A DNA stretch of 64,000 bases, taken from NCBI RefSeq assembly GCF_000381045.1, contig NZ_KB905736.1, forward strand, positions 1-64,000. The letters run 5' to 3'. The stretch's first letter is position 1. Each line of letters opens with the position of its first letter. The DNA is from Thermus scotoductus DSM 8553 (lineage in GTDB: Bacteria > Deinococcota > Deinococci > Deinococcales > Thermaceae). This document shows positions 1 to 9,223 of this stretch, in pieces. The notes beneath the pieces were generated by a model that saw only the letters and a program-made list of their open reading frames with translations, was not told where the DNA came from and did no database searches. Made by a program: the position numbers and the translations under genes.

Positions 1-241
1 CCAGGAGCCACTCCGTGGGCTTGCCCTCCCAGTAGTGGCCGAAGAGGTAGAGGGGGGAGGTCACGAAGCCCAGGGCGTTCAGAATGGCCGCTTTCAGGGC
101 CACCCCCGTGCTCACCTTTTCCCCCGGGCGGGGGCCCACCCGTTCGTCCACCAGGGGGACCAGCCCGATACGGTCCACGATGCTGGCCACCAGGCCCAGG
201 TGGCCGAGGTCGTACACCTGTAGGTCGGGTGTGGCTGCCAT
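1..241 (-). CDS. IS transposase, N-terminal part (DUF4277 / IS1634-like), cut by window edge
   Basis: The reverse strand reads 80 codons from an ATG at 241 and runs off the left edge. The start of the protein, MAATPDLQVYDLGHLGLV, followed by ASIVDRIGLVPLVDERVG, matches the N-terminal DUF4277 domain of IS1634-type DDE transposases (recognised from memory of the family). The catalytic core lies outside the window, so I cannot say whether the element is intact. TAGGAT (248-253, minus) sits six bases before the ATG, a start-proximal -10. No terminal inverted repeat could be fixed between 242 and 379; GC-rich runs around 291-302 and 336-356 are the only candidates. Confidence 0.7.
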   Translation of the reverse strand, partial: MAATPDLQVYDLGHLGLVASIVDRIGLVPLVDERVGPRPGEKVSTGVALKAAILNALGFVTSPLYLFGHYWEGKPTEWLL

Positions 242-379
242 CCCAAAATCCTAACGCGGAGGGAGGAGGGGTGCGGAATGTGGGCTATAGACCCCTCCCC
301 CCTTGCGCAACAGGACCTGCCGAACGGTCATAGAACCCCCTTTCCTTTAGGGGTTCATTATACCAGACCGGGCAAGCGC

Positions 380-1186
380 TTATCGCACGGTGAGGACCGG
401 CCCCACCGCATGGCGCACCACGTATTCGGCGGTGCTCCCCAGGACCAGGCGGCGCACCGGCGCTCCCAGGGCCAGAAGATCCGAGGGGGTTTGCAAGGAC
501 AGAAGATGCTCTGCGGGATCGCCCGAGAAGGCCAGGGACTCCACCCGGATCCCCTGGTCCTGCAGGTAGGTCTGCGCCTCGAGGGCCCAGGTCCCTGCCT
601 GCACTGGATCCTCGTGCACGCTCACCACCCGCACCAAAAGCCTCAGGGGTTTGGCCAAACTGGCTAAGGTGTGCAAGGCCCGCACCGCGCTTTCCGAAGC
701 GTTGTAGCCCAGGATGGCCCCTTGTATCTCCACGTAGTCGGTGGGGGCCACCAGAACCGGGGTAGGCGAGGTTCTTAAAACCCTATCCACGGTGCTTCCC
801 AACCCCACGAAACTACCCCCATGGGCTTCCCCGCTTCGGCCCATGACCAGGAGGTCTGCGGTGCGGGCATGGCGCAGGATCACCTCGTGGGGTAACCCGG
901 TTTCCATGAAGACCTCCACCTGAAGCCCCGCCTCCTCGGCGCTCTTGCGAATGCGCTCCAATAAGGCCTCGCCATGGGCGGAAAGGGCCTTTTCCAGCTC
1001 TTCCCGGTAGGCGGGCACGGGCACGGTAAGGGCCCCGAAGTCCATGAGCTCCAGCACCCGGATGAGGCGGGAATCCCGGACGTAGAGGGCCACCAACTTG
1101 GCGGAAAGCTTGTAGCAAAGCCACTCCGCCAGCACCTCCGCCCCCCGGGCCTGGGGCGAGCCATCCGTGGCCAGAAGGATCCTCAT
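380..1186 (-). CDS. Universal stress protein, tandem UspA domains
   Basis: 268 residues, two Usp domains in tandem. Domain 1 (about 1-148) begins MRILLATDGSPQA, the usual first strand with its Asp, and ends with a nucleotide-loop segment around GRSG...GLGSTVDRVLR, close to the ATP-binding G-2x-G-9x-G(S/T) motif. Domain 2 (about 152-268) is shorter and ends LGSTAEYVVRH, with a weaker loop. Cytosolic stress or survival protein; substrate unknown. It follows the MFS gene on the same strand with nine bases between. TAAGAT (1193-1198, minus) overlaps the MFS stop and lies six bases before the ATG, so it may also have its own leaderless transcript. Family assignment is firm; role is not. Confidence 0.85.
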   Translation of the reverse strand: MRILLATDGSPQARGAEVLAEWLCYKLSAKLVALYVRDSRLIRVLELMDFGALTVPVPAYREELEKALSAHGEALLERIRKSAEEAGLQVEVFMETGLPHEVILRHARTADLLVMGRSGEAHGGSFVGLGSTVDRVLRTSPTPVLVAPTDYVEIQGAILGYNASESAVRALHTLASLAKPLRLLVRVVSVHEDPVQAGTWALEAQTYLQDQGIRVESLAFSGDPAEHLLSLQTPSDLLALGAPVRRLVLGSTAEYVVRHAVGPVLTVR

Positions 1187-1195
1187 GGAACCATC

Positions 1196-2338
1196 TTAAC
1201 GCCCCTGGCCGTGCGCCAGGCCCGGCTCCCTTACCCCTTGGGCCAAGCTCCAGGCGGGAAGGATCAAAGCACCCAGGGCTAAAAGCACCGGCATCACGCC
1301 AAAGACCTCGATCCAGTGGCCTATGGGGGCGTAGAAGAGCCCGGCGAAACCCCAGGTGAAGCCCATGAGAAGCCCAGAAACCGTGGCCGTTTGGCCCGGT
1401 TCCAGCTCCTGGGCCAAGGCCACGGCCACCGGAATCCCTGCGTTCATCAGGGCCCCCGTAAGGGCCAAAAGGACCAGATAGGACGCCCCCCCCGGTGGCA
1501 GGAAAAGGAGGCCCAGATACAAGGGAAGACCGAAGGTCAACGTCCCCACCAGAACCCTCTTTCGCCCCAGGCGGTCGGAAAGGGTGCCCCCAAGGAAGGC
1601 GCCCAAGGTGGCGGAGAAACTATAGATGGAAAGGCTCAGGGCAATATAGGCATCGGAGAGACCCCTTTGGGTGAACCAGTAGGGCAGGGTGGTGGAAAAG
1701 CTCATAAACACCAGGCTCCTTAAGGTGGCCATCCCCCAAAGCCGGGCCACATCCCCGCGAAAAACCCGCACGAAGTCCCTAAAGCCCGCAGGCTTCCCTT
1801 GCCGCCGCACCGGGGGCATGCGGAGAAGCAGTAAGGCCGGCAGCCAGGCCAAAGGCGTAAGCCAGAAGAGGCCTTTAAGCCCAAAGGTGCTCACGGTGAA
1901 CAAGGCCACCACCGGTCCCAGGGAAAGGCCCAGATACCCCGCCGACCCGAAAAAGGAAAGCCAAAAACCCCTTCGCTCCCTGGGGGCAAACTCCCCCACC
2001 AGACTGGCCCCGGAGGCGTGGAAGAGGGCCGAACCCAGGCCCGCAAGCCCCAACACCAAAAGCAAGACTTCGAAACGGGGCCATAGGCCCAAGGAACCCA
2101 TGCCCAAGGCCACCAAGACCGGCCCAAAAGCCGCAAGAAGCCTGCGGTCCAGGCGGTCGGCAATGAGGCCCGCAAAGGGCTGGAGAAGGCTCCCCGTGAG
2201 GGAGTACACGGACACCAGAAGCCCCACCGTACCCAACCCCACCCCAAAGTGGGCCATCAGCTTGGGCAAAAGGGGGGTGAGGAAGTTGGAGAAGAGGTCG
2301 TTGACCGTGTGGAGCCAGGCCAGAAGGAGAGGCAGCAC
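1196..2338 (-). CDS. MFS transporter, fosmidomycin-resistance (Fsr) type
   Basis: 380 residues, about twelve hydrophobic segments. The N-terminus (HTVNDLFSNFLTPLLPKL) and the loop after helix 2 (LLQPFAGLIADRLDRR) match the Fsr branch of drug:H+ antiporters; GLGSALFHASGASLVGEF in helix 4-5 is also typical of that branch, and SDRLGRKR marks the start of the second half. Expected in the cytoplasmic membrane as a small-molecule exporter; the substrate cannot be read. The start is GTG at 2338; TAGCAT (2345-2350, minus) ends six bases before it, a leaderless arrangement, although the spacer GGGAGG also looks like a ribosome site with no spacing. A universal stress protein gene follows directly. Confidence 0.82.
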   Translation of the reverse strand: MLPLLLAWLHTVNDLFSNFLTPLLPKLMAHFGVGLGTVGLLVSVYSLTGSLLQPFAGLIADRLDRRLLAAFGPVLVALGMGSLGLWPRFEVLLLVLGLAGLGSALFHASGASLVGEFAPRERRGFWLSFFGSAGYLGLSLGPVVALFTVSTFGLKGLFWLTPLAWLPALLLLRMPPVRRQGKPAGFRDFVRVFRGDVARLWGMATLRSLVFMSFSTTLPYWFTQRGLSDAYIALSLSIYSFSATLGAFLGGTLSDRLGRKRVLVGTLTFGLPLYLGLLFLPPGGASYLVLLALTGALMNAGIPVAVALAQELEPGQTATVSGLLMGFTWGFAGLFYAPIGHWIEVFGVMPVLLALGALILPAWSLAQGVREPGLAHGQGR

Positions 2339-2427
2339 CCTCCCATGCTAAACCCGTTTCTCATGGGGAGTGTGTTACAATCCCTTCGTGCTTGTGGGCT
2401 TTCCGGTTGGCGGGGGGAAAAGAAAAA

Positions 2428-2504
<77 letters not shown>

Positions 2505-2548
2505 ACTCAGCGAGAAGCATCCTAGCACGCTAAGGAGGAGGCGGTCAA

Positions 2549-4366
2549 GTGTTCGGTATCAGCAAGAAAGCCATCACCATCCTATTCGGTCTTCTGGCCT
2601 TGGCCTTCGCCGTGGGGGCCATCCTCCTCTTCACCCCGCAGGCAGGGCAGCAGGCACGGGGCAAACCCGTGCTGTGGGTGAACGGGAAGGCGGTTTACGA
2701 GTTGGATCTGCTCCGGCTTCAGGGGAATGACCCCCTCTACGCCGCAAACCCCCAAGGGTTACTAAAGACCCTGGTGGACACCCACTTCCTGGAGCAGGTG
2801 ATCCTCACCGAGGCCCTCAAACAGGACGCCGCCCGGATACGGGTGGGTAGCGCCGAGGTGCGCAAGGAAGTGGACCGCATCCGGGAGCAGCTTGGCCTAA
2901 AGGACAAGAAGGCCTACGAGCAGTTCCTGAACCAGGTGGGGTACACGGATGCCCAGCTCAGGAGTGAGATAAAAACCCAGCTCCAGATCCAGAAGCGCCT
3001 CGAGCAGATCCGCTCCGCGGCCAAGCCCACCCCGGAAGAAGTGCGGTTCTACTTTGAGGTGCACCAGGAGAACTACAAGGGTGAGCCCCGGGTGAAGGCC
3101 CGCCAGATCGTGGTGGACGATGCCAAACTGGCGGCGGAGCTTCTGGCCAAGGCCAAGGCCGGGGAGGACTTTGCCGCCTTGGCCAAGCAGCACTCCAAGG
3201 TGGGTGCCGAGCAAGGTGGGGCCTTGGGGGCAGCTCCCGGAGAAAGCGAGCCCAAACCCGTGACCAAGGTGGTCTTCCCCGAGAAGGTGGCGGAGGCAGT
3301 CTTCGCCAAGAAGGGGCCTGGCCTGGTGGGGCCCATAGAGGCTGGGGGCCGGTACTACCTGGTGAAGGTGGAGGAGTACCTGCCCCCCAAGGTGCCCACC
3401 TTTGAGGAGGTGAAGGAGCAGGTGGAGAAGGATGCCCAGGAGGCCAAGGGGAACGGGGCCCTCGAGGCCTACCTGGAGAACCTCCGCCAGAAAGCCCAGG
3501 TCCGTTTCGCCGAGGACAGCCCCTTTAGCTACAAAAACCTTCCCGTGGCCAAGGTCAATGAGCAGGAGATCCTCCTGGCCCAGGTCCTCCAGCCGGTCTT
3601 CTCCAACCAGCAGACCGCAGCCCTCATCCAGCAGGGCCTGGGGGAGCTGGCGGTCCAGTTCTTCCTGCCCCAGACCCTGGAAAGCCTGATCGACCGCGAG
3701 CTCCTGGTGGAGGCCGCCAAGAAGAGCGGCAAGCCCTTCATCGGCTCCAAGGACCAGATCGCCCAGGCCTACCTCCTCTACGAAACCCGGGGCCTCACCG
3801 CCACCGAGGAGGAAGCCCGCAGGTTCTATGCGGAAAACCCCGCCCTCTTCACCATCCCCGCCAGCGCCGAGGTCACGGGGGTGGTCTTCAAGGCGGAGGC
3901 CAAGGCCAAGGCCTTCCGGGAGGCGGCCCTGAGGGGTGGGGACCTGCAGGCCCTGGCCAAAGCCCAAGAAGGCACCGTCACCGAGTACGGCACCGTGAGC
4001 CCCAACCAGCTCCCCGCCGTCTTGGACCGCCTGGTCTTCAAGGTGAAGGAAACCTTCCCCAAGGGTCCTTTGGGGGAGGTGAGCGAGGTGGTGAAGCTGG
4101 AAGACGGCACCTTCGCCGTGCTCCTCGTAAAAAACCGCAAGCCCGAGGTGCTCAAGCCCTTCAACGAGGTGGTGGAGGAAGCCAAGGAGCGGGTCATTCT
4201 GAGCAAGCGCCAGCAAAAGGGGCAGGCCCTGGTTCAGGAACTGCGTAAGGCCGCCAAGATAGAAAACCGCCTAAGCCAGGTGCTGGCGGAACTTACGCCT
4301 AAAACCCAGGAGCCCGCAAAACCCCCCACCCAGGAAGCCCCCAAGGAAGCTCCAGCCAAGCCCTAA
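2549..4366 (+). CDS. Membrane-anchored SurA/PpiC-type peptidyl-prolyl isomerase
   Basis: 605 residues. Residues 8-28 form one membrane anchor without a cleavage site, so the bulk should face the periplasm, as in PpiD. A SurA N-like chaperone region (about 40-170) is followed by a parvulin domain (about 175-290: KARQIVVDD, then FAALAKQHS, GGALGAAPG, VGPIEAGGRYYLVKVEE) and a second SurA-like stretch with a degenerate parvulin region (about 330-570). The tail is Pro/Lys-rich. Predicted to fold outer-membrane or secreted proteins. Start is GTG at 2549 behind AAGGAGGAG (2532-2540). It points away from tRNA-Arg and is followed by a terminator at 4431. Confidence 0.88.
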   Translation: MFGISKKAITILFGLLALAFAVGAILLFTPQAGQQARGKPVLWVNGKAVYELDLLRLQGNDPLYAANPQGLLKTLVDTHFLEQVILTEALKQDAARIRVGSAEVRKEVDRIREQLGLKDKKAYEQFLNQVGYTDAQLRSEIKTQLQIQKRLEQIRSAAKPTPEEVRFYFEVHQENYKGEPRVKARQIVVDDAKLAAELLAKAKAGEDFAALAKQHSKVGAEQGGALGAAPGESEPKPVTKVVFPEKVAEAVFAKKGPGLVGPIEAGGRYYLVKVEEYLPPKVPTFEEVKEQVEKDAQEAKGNGALEAYLENLRQKAQVRFAEDSPFSYKNLPVAKVNEQEILLAQVLQPVFSNQQTAALIQQGLGELAVQFFLPQTLESLIDRELLVEAAKKSGKPFIGSKDQIAQAYLLYETRGLTATEEEARRFYAENPALFTIPASAEVTGVVFKAEAKAKAFREAALRGGDLQALAKAQEGTVTEYGTVSPNQLPAVLDRLVFKVKETFPKGPLGEVSEVVKLEDGTFAVLLVKNRKPEVLKPFNEVVEEAKERVILSKRQQKGQALVQELRKAAKIENRLSQVLAELTPKTQEPAKPPTQEAPKEAPAKP

Positions 4367-4430
4367 CGGGAAAGCAGATAGGGGTAAGGGGCTCTGAAGG
4401 GTATAAGGGGTGAAAGGAGGAGGGCTCTGG

Positions 4431-4470
4431 AGGAGGTCCCGGAAGCCGGGACCTCCTGGGCTTTTTAAAA
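4431..4470 (+). terminator. Rho-independent terminator after the SurA-like gene
   Basis: A perfect 12-bp stem (4431-4442 with 4446-4457) with a three-base loop is followed by GGGCTTTTT. It ends seven bases before the pgm start codon, so it also insulates pgm from read-through. Confidence 0.85.
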
Positions 4471-4471
4471 T
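4466..4471 (+). promoter_or_regulatory. Start-proximal -10 box of pgm (leaderless)
   Basis: TAAAAT lies in the T/A tract of the terminator and is six bases from the pgm ATG. No ribosome site is present between hairpin and ATG, so a leaderless mRNA is the simplest reading. No good -35 is visible because the terminator stem occupies that place. Confidence 0.55.
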
Positions 4472-4477
4472 GGGGAC

Positions 4478-6055
4478 ATGGACCTCCTCAGGCTCCTCAC
4501 CCTTTACTACGAGGAACGCCCTGACCCCCAAAACCCTCTCCAACGGGTAGCCTTCGGCACCAGCGGCCACCGGGGCACCAGCCTCAAGGGCACCTTCACC
4601 GAGGCCCATGTGCTGGCCATCACCCAGGCCATCGCCGAGCTTCGGGCCTCCTTCGGAGCCACGGGGCCTCTCTTCCTAGCCAAGGACACCCACGCCCTTT
4701 CCGAGCCCGCCTGGGCCACGGCCCTTTCCGTCCTGGTGGCCAACGGTATAGAGGTGCGCCTCGAGGAGGGCTACACCCCCACCCCCCTGGTGTCCCTGGC
4801 CATCCTGGAGCACAACGCCCACCACCCCGCCAAGGCGGATGGCATCCTCCTCACCCCCAGCCACAACCCCCCCGAGGACGGGGGGCTCAAGTACAACCCC
4901 CCCACCGGAGGACCCGCCGACACCCGCATCACCAAGGCCATAGAGGAAAGGGCCGACACCCTGCTTGCGGAAGGGCTAAAAGGGGTAAAGCGCCTTCCTT
5001 TCCGGGAAGCTTTGCGGCAGGCAAAGCCCTTTGACTACGTGGGCCTTTACGTGGCAAAGGTCAAGGAGGCCGTGGACCTCGAGGCCATAAAGGTAGCTGG
5101 CTTGCGCCTCGGGGTGGATCCTTTGGGCGGCGCCAGCCTAAGGGTGTGGGAGCGGCTTGCCGAGGCCTACCATCTCAATTTGGAGGTGGTGAACCCCACC
5201 GTAGACCCCACCTTCCGCTTCATGCCCCCTGACCACGACGGCAAGATCCGCATGGACTGCTCAAGCCCCTACGCCATGGCGGGCCTTCTGGCGCTGAAGG
5301 ACCGCTTTGACCTGGCCATCGGCAACGATCCCGACGCCGACCGCCACGGGATCGTCACCCCAAGGGGCCTCATGAACCCCAACCACTACCTGGCGGCCGC
5401 CGTCTTCCACCTCTACACCACCCGCACCTGGCCGGGGGCCAAGGTGGGCAAGACCGCGGTGACCAGCGCCCTTCTGGACCGGGTGGCCAGGGCCTTGGGG
5501 CGGGAGGTTTACGAGACCCCGGTGGGCTTCAAGTACTTCGTGGACGGGCTTCTTCAGGGCTGGTTGGGATTCGGCGGGGAGGAAAGCGCCGGGGCCAGCT
5601 TCTTGCGCTTTGACGGAAGACCCTTCTCCACCGATAAGGATGGCATCCTCCTGGGGCTTTTGGCGGCGGAGATCCTGGCCAAGCGGGAAAAGGGGCCCGA
5701 CGAGCTCTACGAGGAGCTGGCCGAGCGCCTGGGCCGGCCCCATTACGCCCGCAAGGACCTTCCCGTCACCCCCGAGGCCAAGGCCAGGCTGGCCCGCCTT
5801 TCCCCCGAGGATGTTAAGGAGAAGGAGCTTGCCGGGGAGCCCATCCTGGCCATCCTCACCCGGGCCCCCGGCAACGGGGAGCCCCTGGGGGGCCTCAAGG
5901 TGGTGACGGAAAACGCCTGGTTCGCTGCCCGCCCCAGCGGCACCGAGGACGTGGCCAAGGTGTATGCGGAAAGCTTCAAGGGGGAGGAGCACCTAAAGGA
6001 GGTCCTCGAGGCCGCCCTGGCCCTGGTGGCAAAGACCTTGGGATTGAGTACCTAG
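4478..6055 (+). CDS. pgm: Phosphoglucomutase (alpha-D-glucose-specific)
   Basis: 525 residues, the usual length of the bacterial Pgm family, with the four alpha-D-phosphohexomutase domains in order. [11 protein letters not shown] opens domain 1; the phosphoserine loop is [13 protein letters not shown] (about 124-136); the metal loop is [10 protein letters not shown] (about 284-293); the sugar loop is [10 protein letters not shown]; the phosphate-binding loop is [12 protein letters not shown] near the C-terminus. It interconverts glucose-1-phosphate and glucose-6-phosphate in the cytosol. It converges with the sugar importer genes, whose stop codon overlaps its own; the placement fits use of imported glucosides. 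The ATG at 4478 has no ribosome site and a -10 box six bases upstream. Confidence 0.95.
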   Translation: MDLLRLLTLYYEERPDPQNPLQRVAFGTSGHRGTSLKGTFTEAHVLAITQAIAELRASFGATGPLFLAKDTHALSEPAWATALSVLVANGIEVRLEEGYTPTPLVSLAILEHNAHHPAKADGILLTPSHNPPEDGGLKYNPPTGGPADTRITKAIEERADTLLAEGLKGVKRLPFREALRQAKPFDYVGLYVAKVKEAVDLEAIKVAGLRLGVDPLGGASLRVWERLAEAYHLNLEVVNPTVDPTFRFMPPDHDGKIRMDCSSPYAMAGLLALKDRFDLAIGNDPDADRHGIVTPRGLMNPNHYLAAAVFHLYTTRTWPGAKVGKTAVTSALLDRVARALGREVYETPVGFKYFVDGLLQGWLGFGGEESAGASFLRFDGRPFSTDKDGILLGLLAAEILAKREKGPDELYEELAERLGRPHYARKDLPVTPEAKARLARLSPEDVKEKELAGEPILAILTRAPGNGEPLGGLKVVTENAWFAARPSGTEDVAKVYAESFKGEEHLKEVLEAALALVAKTLGLST

Positions 6056-6894
6056 CCCTTTACCGCCCCGGCGGTAAGCCCTGCCACGATCCGCTGCTGG
6101 AAGATGAGCACCAGCACCACCAGGGGCACGGTCACCACCACGCTGGCCGCCATGATGGAACCCCACGGGATCTCAAAGGGCGTGGCTCCCCCAAAGCTGG
6201 CGATGGCTGGGGGAACCGTCTTCACCTTATCCCCCACGGTAAAGGTGAGGGCGAAGAGGTACTCGTTCCAGGCGGCGATGAAAGCCAGCAGCCCCGTGGT
6301 CACCAGGCCAGGACCCGTAAGGGGAAGCATGATGCGCACCAGGGTCTGCAAGGGCGTGGCCCCGTCCACATAGGCTGCCTCCTCCAACTCCCTGGGTAGA
6401 CCCTTGAAATAACCCACCAGCACCCAGACGGTAAAGGGCAGGGTGAAGAGAAGGTAGCTGAGGATGAGACCCAGGTGGGTGTTGAATAACCCCGCTTGGC
6501 GTAGCAGCATGAAAAGCCCCCCCAAGACCGCGATCTGGGGAAACATGGTCATGGCTAAGACCAAGTAGAGCACGGCATTCTTGGGAGGGAAAGGGAGCCT
6601 GCCCAAGGCGTAGGCCGCCAAAACCCCCAGGGTCAGGGAAAGCAGGGTCGCCCCCCCGGCCACCATCAGGGAGTTCAGGAGGTTTCGGCCAAAGTTGGCC
6701 TGGATGAAAACATTCCGGTAGTGGTCCAGGGTAAAGGGAAGAGGCAAGAGGCTGGGATTACTGGCGAAAAGGGCATCGGAAGGCTTAAAGCTGGAGATCA
6801 CCGCCCAGTAAAACGGAAACACGCTATACACCACCACGAAGACCACCAGCAGGTAAAAGAGCAAGCGATTCCCCATGCGCAGAAAAGCCCTCAT
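6052..6894 (-). CDS. Sugar ABC transporter permease, MalG-like
   Basis: 280 residues, six membrane spans. The EAA loop, [20 protein letters not shown] followed by MLPL (about 185-208), is the contact point for the ATPase and is of the MalG class. The start [15 protein letters not shown] is preferred because its ATG overlaps the stop of the upstream permease (ATGA, 6891-6894), implying coupled translation; a longer open frame upstream is a shadow of the neighbouring gene. It forms the membrane channel together with the next permease, served by the binding protein at 7802-9091. The stop overlaps that of the convergent pgm. Confidence 0.92.
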   Translation of the reverse strand: MRAFLRMGNRLLFYLLVVFVVVYSVFPFYWAVISSFKPSDALFASNPSLLPLPFTLDHYRNVFIQANFGRNLLNSLMVAGGATLLSLTLGVLAAYALGRLPFPPKNAVLYLVLAMTMFPQIAVLGGLFMLLRQAGLFNTHLGLILSYLLFTLPFTVWVLVGYFKGLPRELEEAAYVDGATPLQTLVRIMLPLTGPGLVTTGLLAFIAAWNEYLFALTFTVGDKVKTVPPAIASFGGATPFEIPWGSIMAASVVVTVPLVVLVLIFQQRIVAGLTAGAVKG

Positions 6895-7766
6895 CGCAAG
6901 GCCTCCCTCCCCAGGGTGCGCATGTAGACCACCACGAAGAGGAAGATAAGGAGCAGAATGGCCACGCTTATGGCCGACCCATACCCCAGGTCCTGGAAGT
7001 CGATCAGGGTCTGGCGATTGTAAACGGCCAGGGTACGGGTGGCGGGGTTCACCCCGCTCATGACGAAGATGACGTCGAACACCCTCAAGGCATCCAGGGT
7101 GCGGAAGATGAGGGCCACCACCAAGGCAGGGGTAAGAAGGGGGAGGGTGATGGCCCAAAACTGCTGCCAACGGTTAGCCCCGTCGATGCTGGCCGCCTCG
7201 TAAAGCTCCTCGGGAATCAACTGCAGACCAGCCAGAAGCAGGAGGGCCATAAAAGGCGTGGTCTTCCACACATCCACGGCGATGATGGCGGGCAGGACCA
7301 GCTCGGGCCGGGCAAGGAAGGCCACCTTTTGCGAGAGGATACCCAGCTTTACCCCCAGGATGTTGATGATTCCATAGACGTCGTGGAGCATCCACTGCCA
7401 CATCTTGGCGGAAACCACTGTGGGAATAGCCCAGGGAATGAGGATGGCGGTGCGTACCAGGCCCCGACCCTTGAAGTTGGAGTGAATAATCAAGGCGATG
7501 GCCAAACCCAAAAGGGTCTCTAGGCTAACGGAGACCACCGTAAACTTCACCGTGTTCCAAAGGGCCTGGCGAAAATCGGGGTCCTGAAGAAGGTACAGGT
7601 AGTTTTTGAAGCCCACAAACTCCGGGGGTTCCACAAAGGCGATGTCCGCCCGAAAGAAGGACCAGTAGAAAACCTGGGCCAGAGGATACCCCGCCACCAG
7701 CACCACCACCAAGAGGGTGGGGAGGACCAATAGCCAGGCCAGGCGTACCTGCCGTTGCGTCAACAT
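6891..7766 (-). CDS. Sugar ABC transporter permease, MalF-like
   Basis: 291 residues. Six predicted membrane helices, with the first at about 11-31 (WLLVLPTLLVVVLVAGYPLA) and the EAA loop ELYEAASIDGANRWQQFWAI followed by TLPLLTP (about 201-227). It is the partner of the MalG-like gene with which it overlaps by four bases, and lies 35 bases downstream of the binding-protein gene. No ATP-binding subunit is encoded here; such importers in Thermus are often powered by a shared MsmK/MalK-type ATPase encoded elsewhere (established pattern, not visible here). Confidence 0.92.
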   Translation of the reverse strand: MLTQRQVRLAWLLVLPTLLVVVLVAGYPLAQVFYWSFFRADIAFVEPPEFVGFKNYLYLLQDPDFRQALWNTVKFTVVSVSLETLLGLAIALIIHSNFKGRGLVRTAILIPWAIPTVVSAKMWQWMLHDVYGIINILGVKLGILSQKVAFLARPELVLPAIIAVDVWKTTPFMALLLLAGLQLIPEELYEAASIDGANRWQQFWAITLPLLTPALVVALIFRTLDALRVFDVIFVMSGVNPATRTLAVYNRQTLIDFQDLGYGSAISVAILLLIFLFVVVYMRTLGREALR

Positions 7767-7801
7767 GGTTTGCGGATAAGCCCCCGGGGACGGGAGGAAG
7801 G

Positions 7802-9091
7802 TTAGCGGAGGATGCGGCGGAGGCGCCCCTCGAGGTCCCGAACCGCCATCTCCCCGGTCTTCTTCCCGGTGAGGACGCTATGGACCTCGGTCCAGATGGC
7901 CTCGGACACCTGGTTGTACTTGGCCCCGGCCACATCGGAGGGCCGGGAAACCGCATTCTGGAAGACGGGAAGGAGGTCGCGGAACCAGGGGTTCCTGGCC
8001 AGGACACCCCGGTCGGTGTAGAGGGCCGGACGGGTGGGCAAACGGGAAAGCCGGATGGCGTTGTCCTTCTGCACCTCGTAGGAGGCCAGGTACCGCACCA
8101 GGTCGGCGGACTCCTTGGGATAACGGCTGTAGGCGGAAACCATGAGCTGCCAACCTCCCAAGGTGGCGGCGTTTGGGGCATCGGCTCCGCCCTTGGGAAG
8201 CACCGTGACCCCGAACTTGCCGCGGATGGCGCTTCCCTCCGCCTGGCCAAGGGCGTAGGCGTAGGGCCAGTTGCGCATGAAGAGGCTATTGCCCTGCTGC
8301 CAGACGTTCCTCGCCTCCTCCTCGGCATAGCTGGTGACCCCCGAGGGGGCAATGGTGCCCACAAAGCGGCGCACGGTGTTCAGGGCCAGGGCCGCACGAC
8401 CGTTGTTGATGCTGATGGTGCCATCGGGCTCTATGATGCGCCCGCCCCTATGGGAGTAGATCCACTCCAAGGCGTCGCAGGTAAGGCCCTCATAAGCCTT
8501 GCCCTGGAACACGAAACCCCAAAAGTCACGGTTGCCTGCCTTGCGCTCGCCCTCCATCACCTTCTGGGCCATCTGCTCCAGCTCGGCCCAGGTGCGGGGT
8601 GGGTTCTTGAAGCCGTATTTGGCCAGAAGGTCTTTGCGGTAGTAGAGGATGCCCGCGTCGGTAAAGAAGGGGATGGAGGTGAGCTTTCCCCGGATGGTGT
8701 TGTTCTGGACAATGCGGGGGAAGAACTCCTTGAGCTCATTATCCGAGAAGTACTGCTTAAGGTCAGCGGCATGGGGGGTCACGATGCCCGGCCAGATGAC
8801 GTCGATCATGTACACGTCCACATCCGGGCTCTTGGCCGCCCAGTACTGCTGGTAGAGGGCCAGGCGGTCGTTGGTGTCCGCAGGGGAGTCGATGTACTCC
8901 ACCCGGGTGCCCGTCTTCTTGCCCCAGGCCTCCACCATCTCCTTCATCCAACGGCCGCCCTCCCCCACCGCGGTGGAGTCCCCGGCCACCCGGATGACCG
9001 GGCCCGCCTGGGCCCGCACCAGAGCTGATCCCCAGAGAGCGCTGGCCGCCAACCCGACCCCTGCCTTCTTGAGAAACTCCCTACGCCTCAT
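7802..9091 (-). CDS. Tat-exported sugar (alpha-glucoside) ABC binding protein
   Basis: 429 residues, family-1 extracellular solute-binding protein. The N-terminus [20 protein letters not shown] is a twin-arginine signal with the RRxFLKK motif; mature protein probably begins after ALVRAQA. The mature sequence closely resembles, from memory, the T. thermophilus alpha-glycoside-binding protein (trehalose, maltose, palatinose class), including [28 protein letters not shown] and [10 protein letters not shown]. It should deliver sugar to the two permeases encoded just downstream in the same operon. A ribosome site (GGAGGT) precedes the ATG. The substrate is inferred from similarity only. Confidence 0.9.
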   Translation of the reverse strand: MRRREFLKKAGVGLAASALWGSALVRAQAGPVIRVAGDSTAVGEGGRWMKEMVEAWGKKTGTRVEYIDSPADTNDRLALYQQYWAAKSPDVDVYMIDVIWPGIVTPHAADLKQYFSDNELKEFFPRIVQNNTIRGKLTSIPFFTDAGILYYRKDLLAKYGFKNPPRTWAELEQMAQKVMEGERKAGNRDFWGFVFQGKAYEGLTCDALEWIYSHRGGRIIEPDGTISINNGRAALALNTVRRFVGTIAPSGVTSYAEEEARNVWQQGNSLFMRNWPYAYALGQAEGSAIRGKFGVTVLPKGGADAPNAATLGGWQLMVSAYSRYPKESADLVRYLASYEVQKDNAIRLSRLPTRPALYTDRGVLARNPWFRDLLPVFQNAVSRPSDVAGAKYNQVSEAIWTEVHSVLTGKKTGEMAVRDLEGRLRRILR

Positions 9092-9171
9092 ACAAACCTC
9101 CTGTGGAAGCTTTTCCAGGAGGATTTTAAACCTGGTCCACCCGGCCCGTCAAGCCCTGGAGCAGGCCCTTC

Positions 9172-9205
9172 CCTCAAAACGAAACCCCGGGGGAATCCCC
9201 CGGGG
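9172..9205 (-). terminator. Terminator after the TRAP binding-protein gene
   Basis: On the minus strand CCCCGGGGGATTCCCCCGGGG forms a hairpin (9185-9205) followed by TTTCGTTTTG. It separates the TRAP gene from the sugar ABC operon downstream. Confidence 0.75.
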
Positions 9206-9223
9206 CGGCTACCTTGAGGAACC

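Noticed and set aside
2897-4216. 439-codon open frame antisense to the SurA-like gene
   Set aside because: It is Leu/Gly/His-rich with no recognisable motif and fully overlaps a gene with clear domains; long antisense frames are expected at this GC content.
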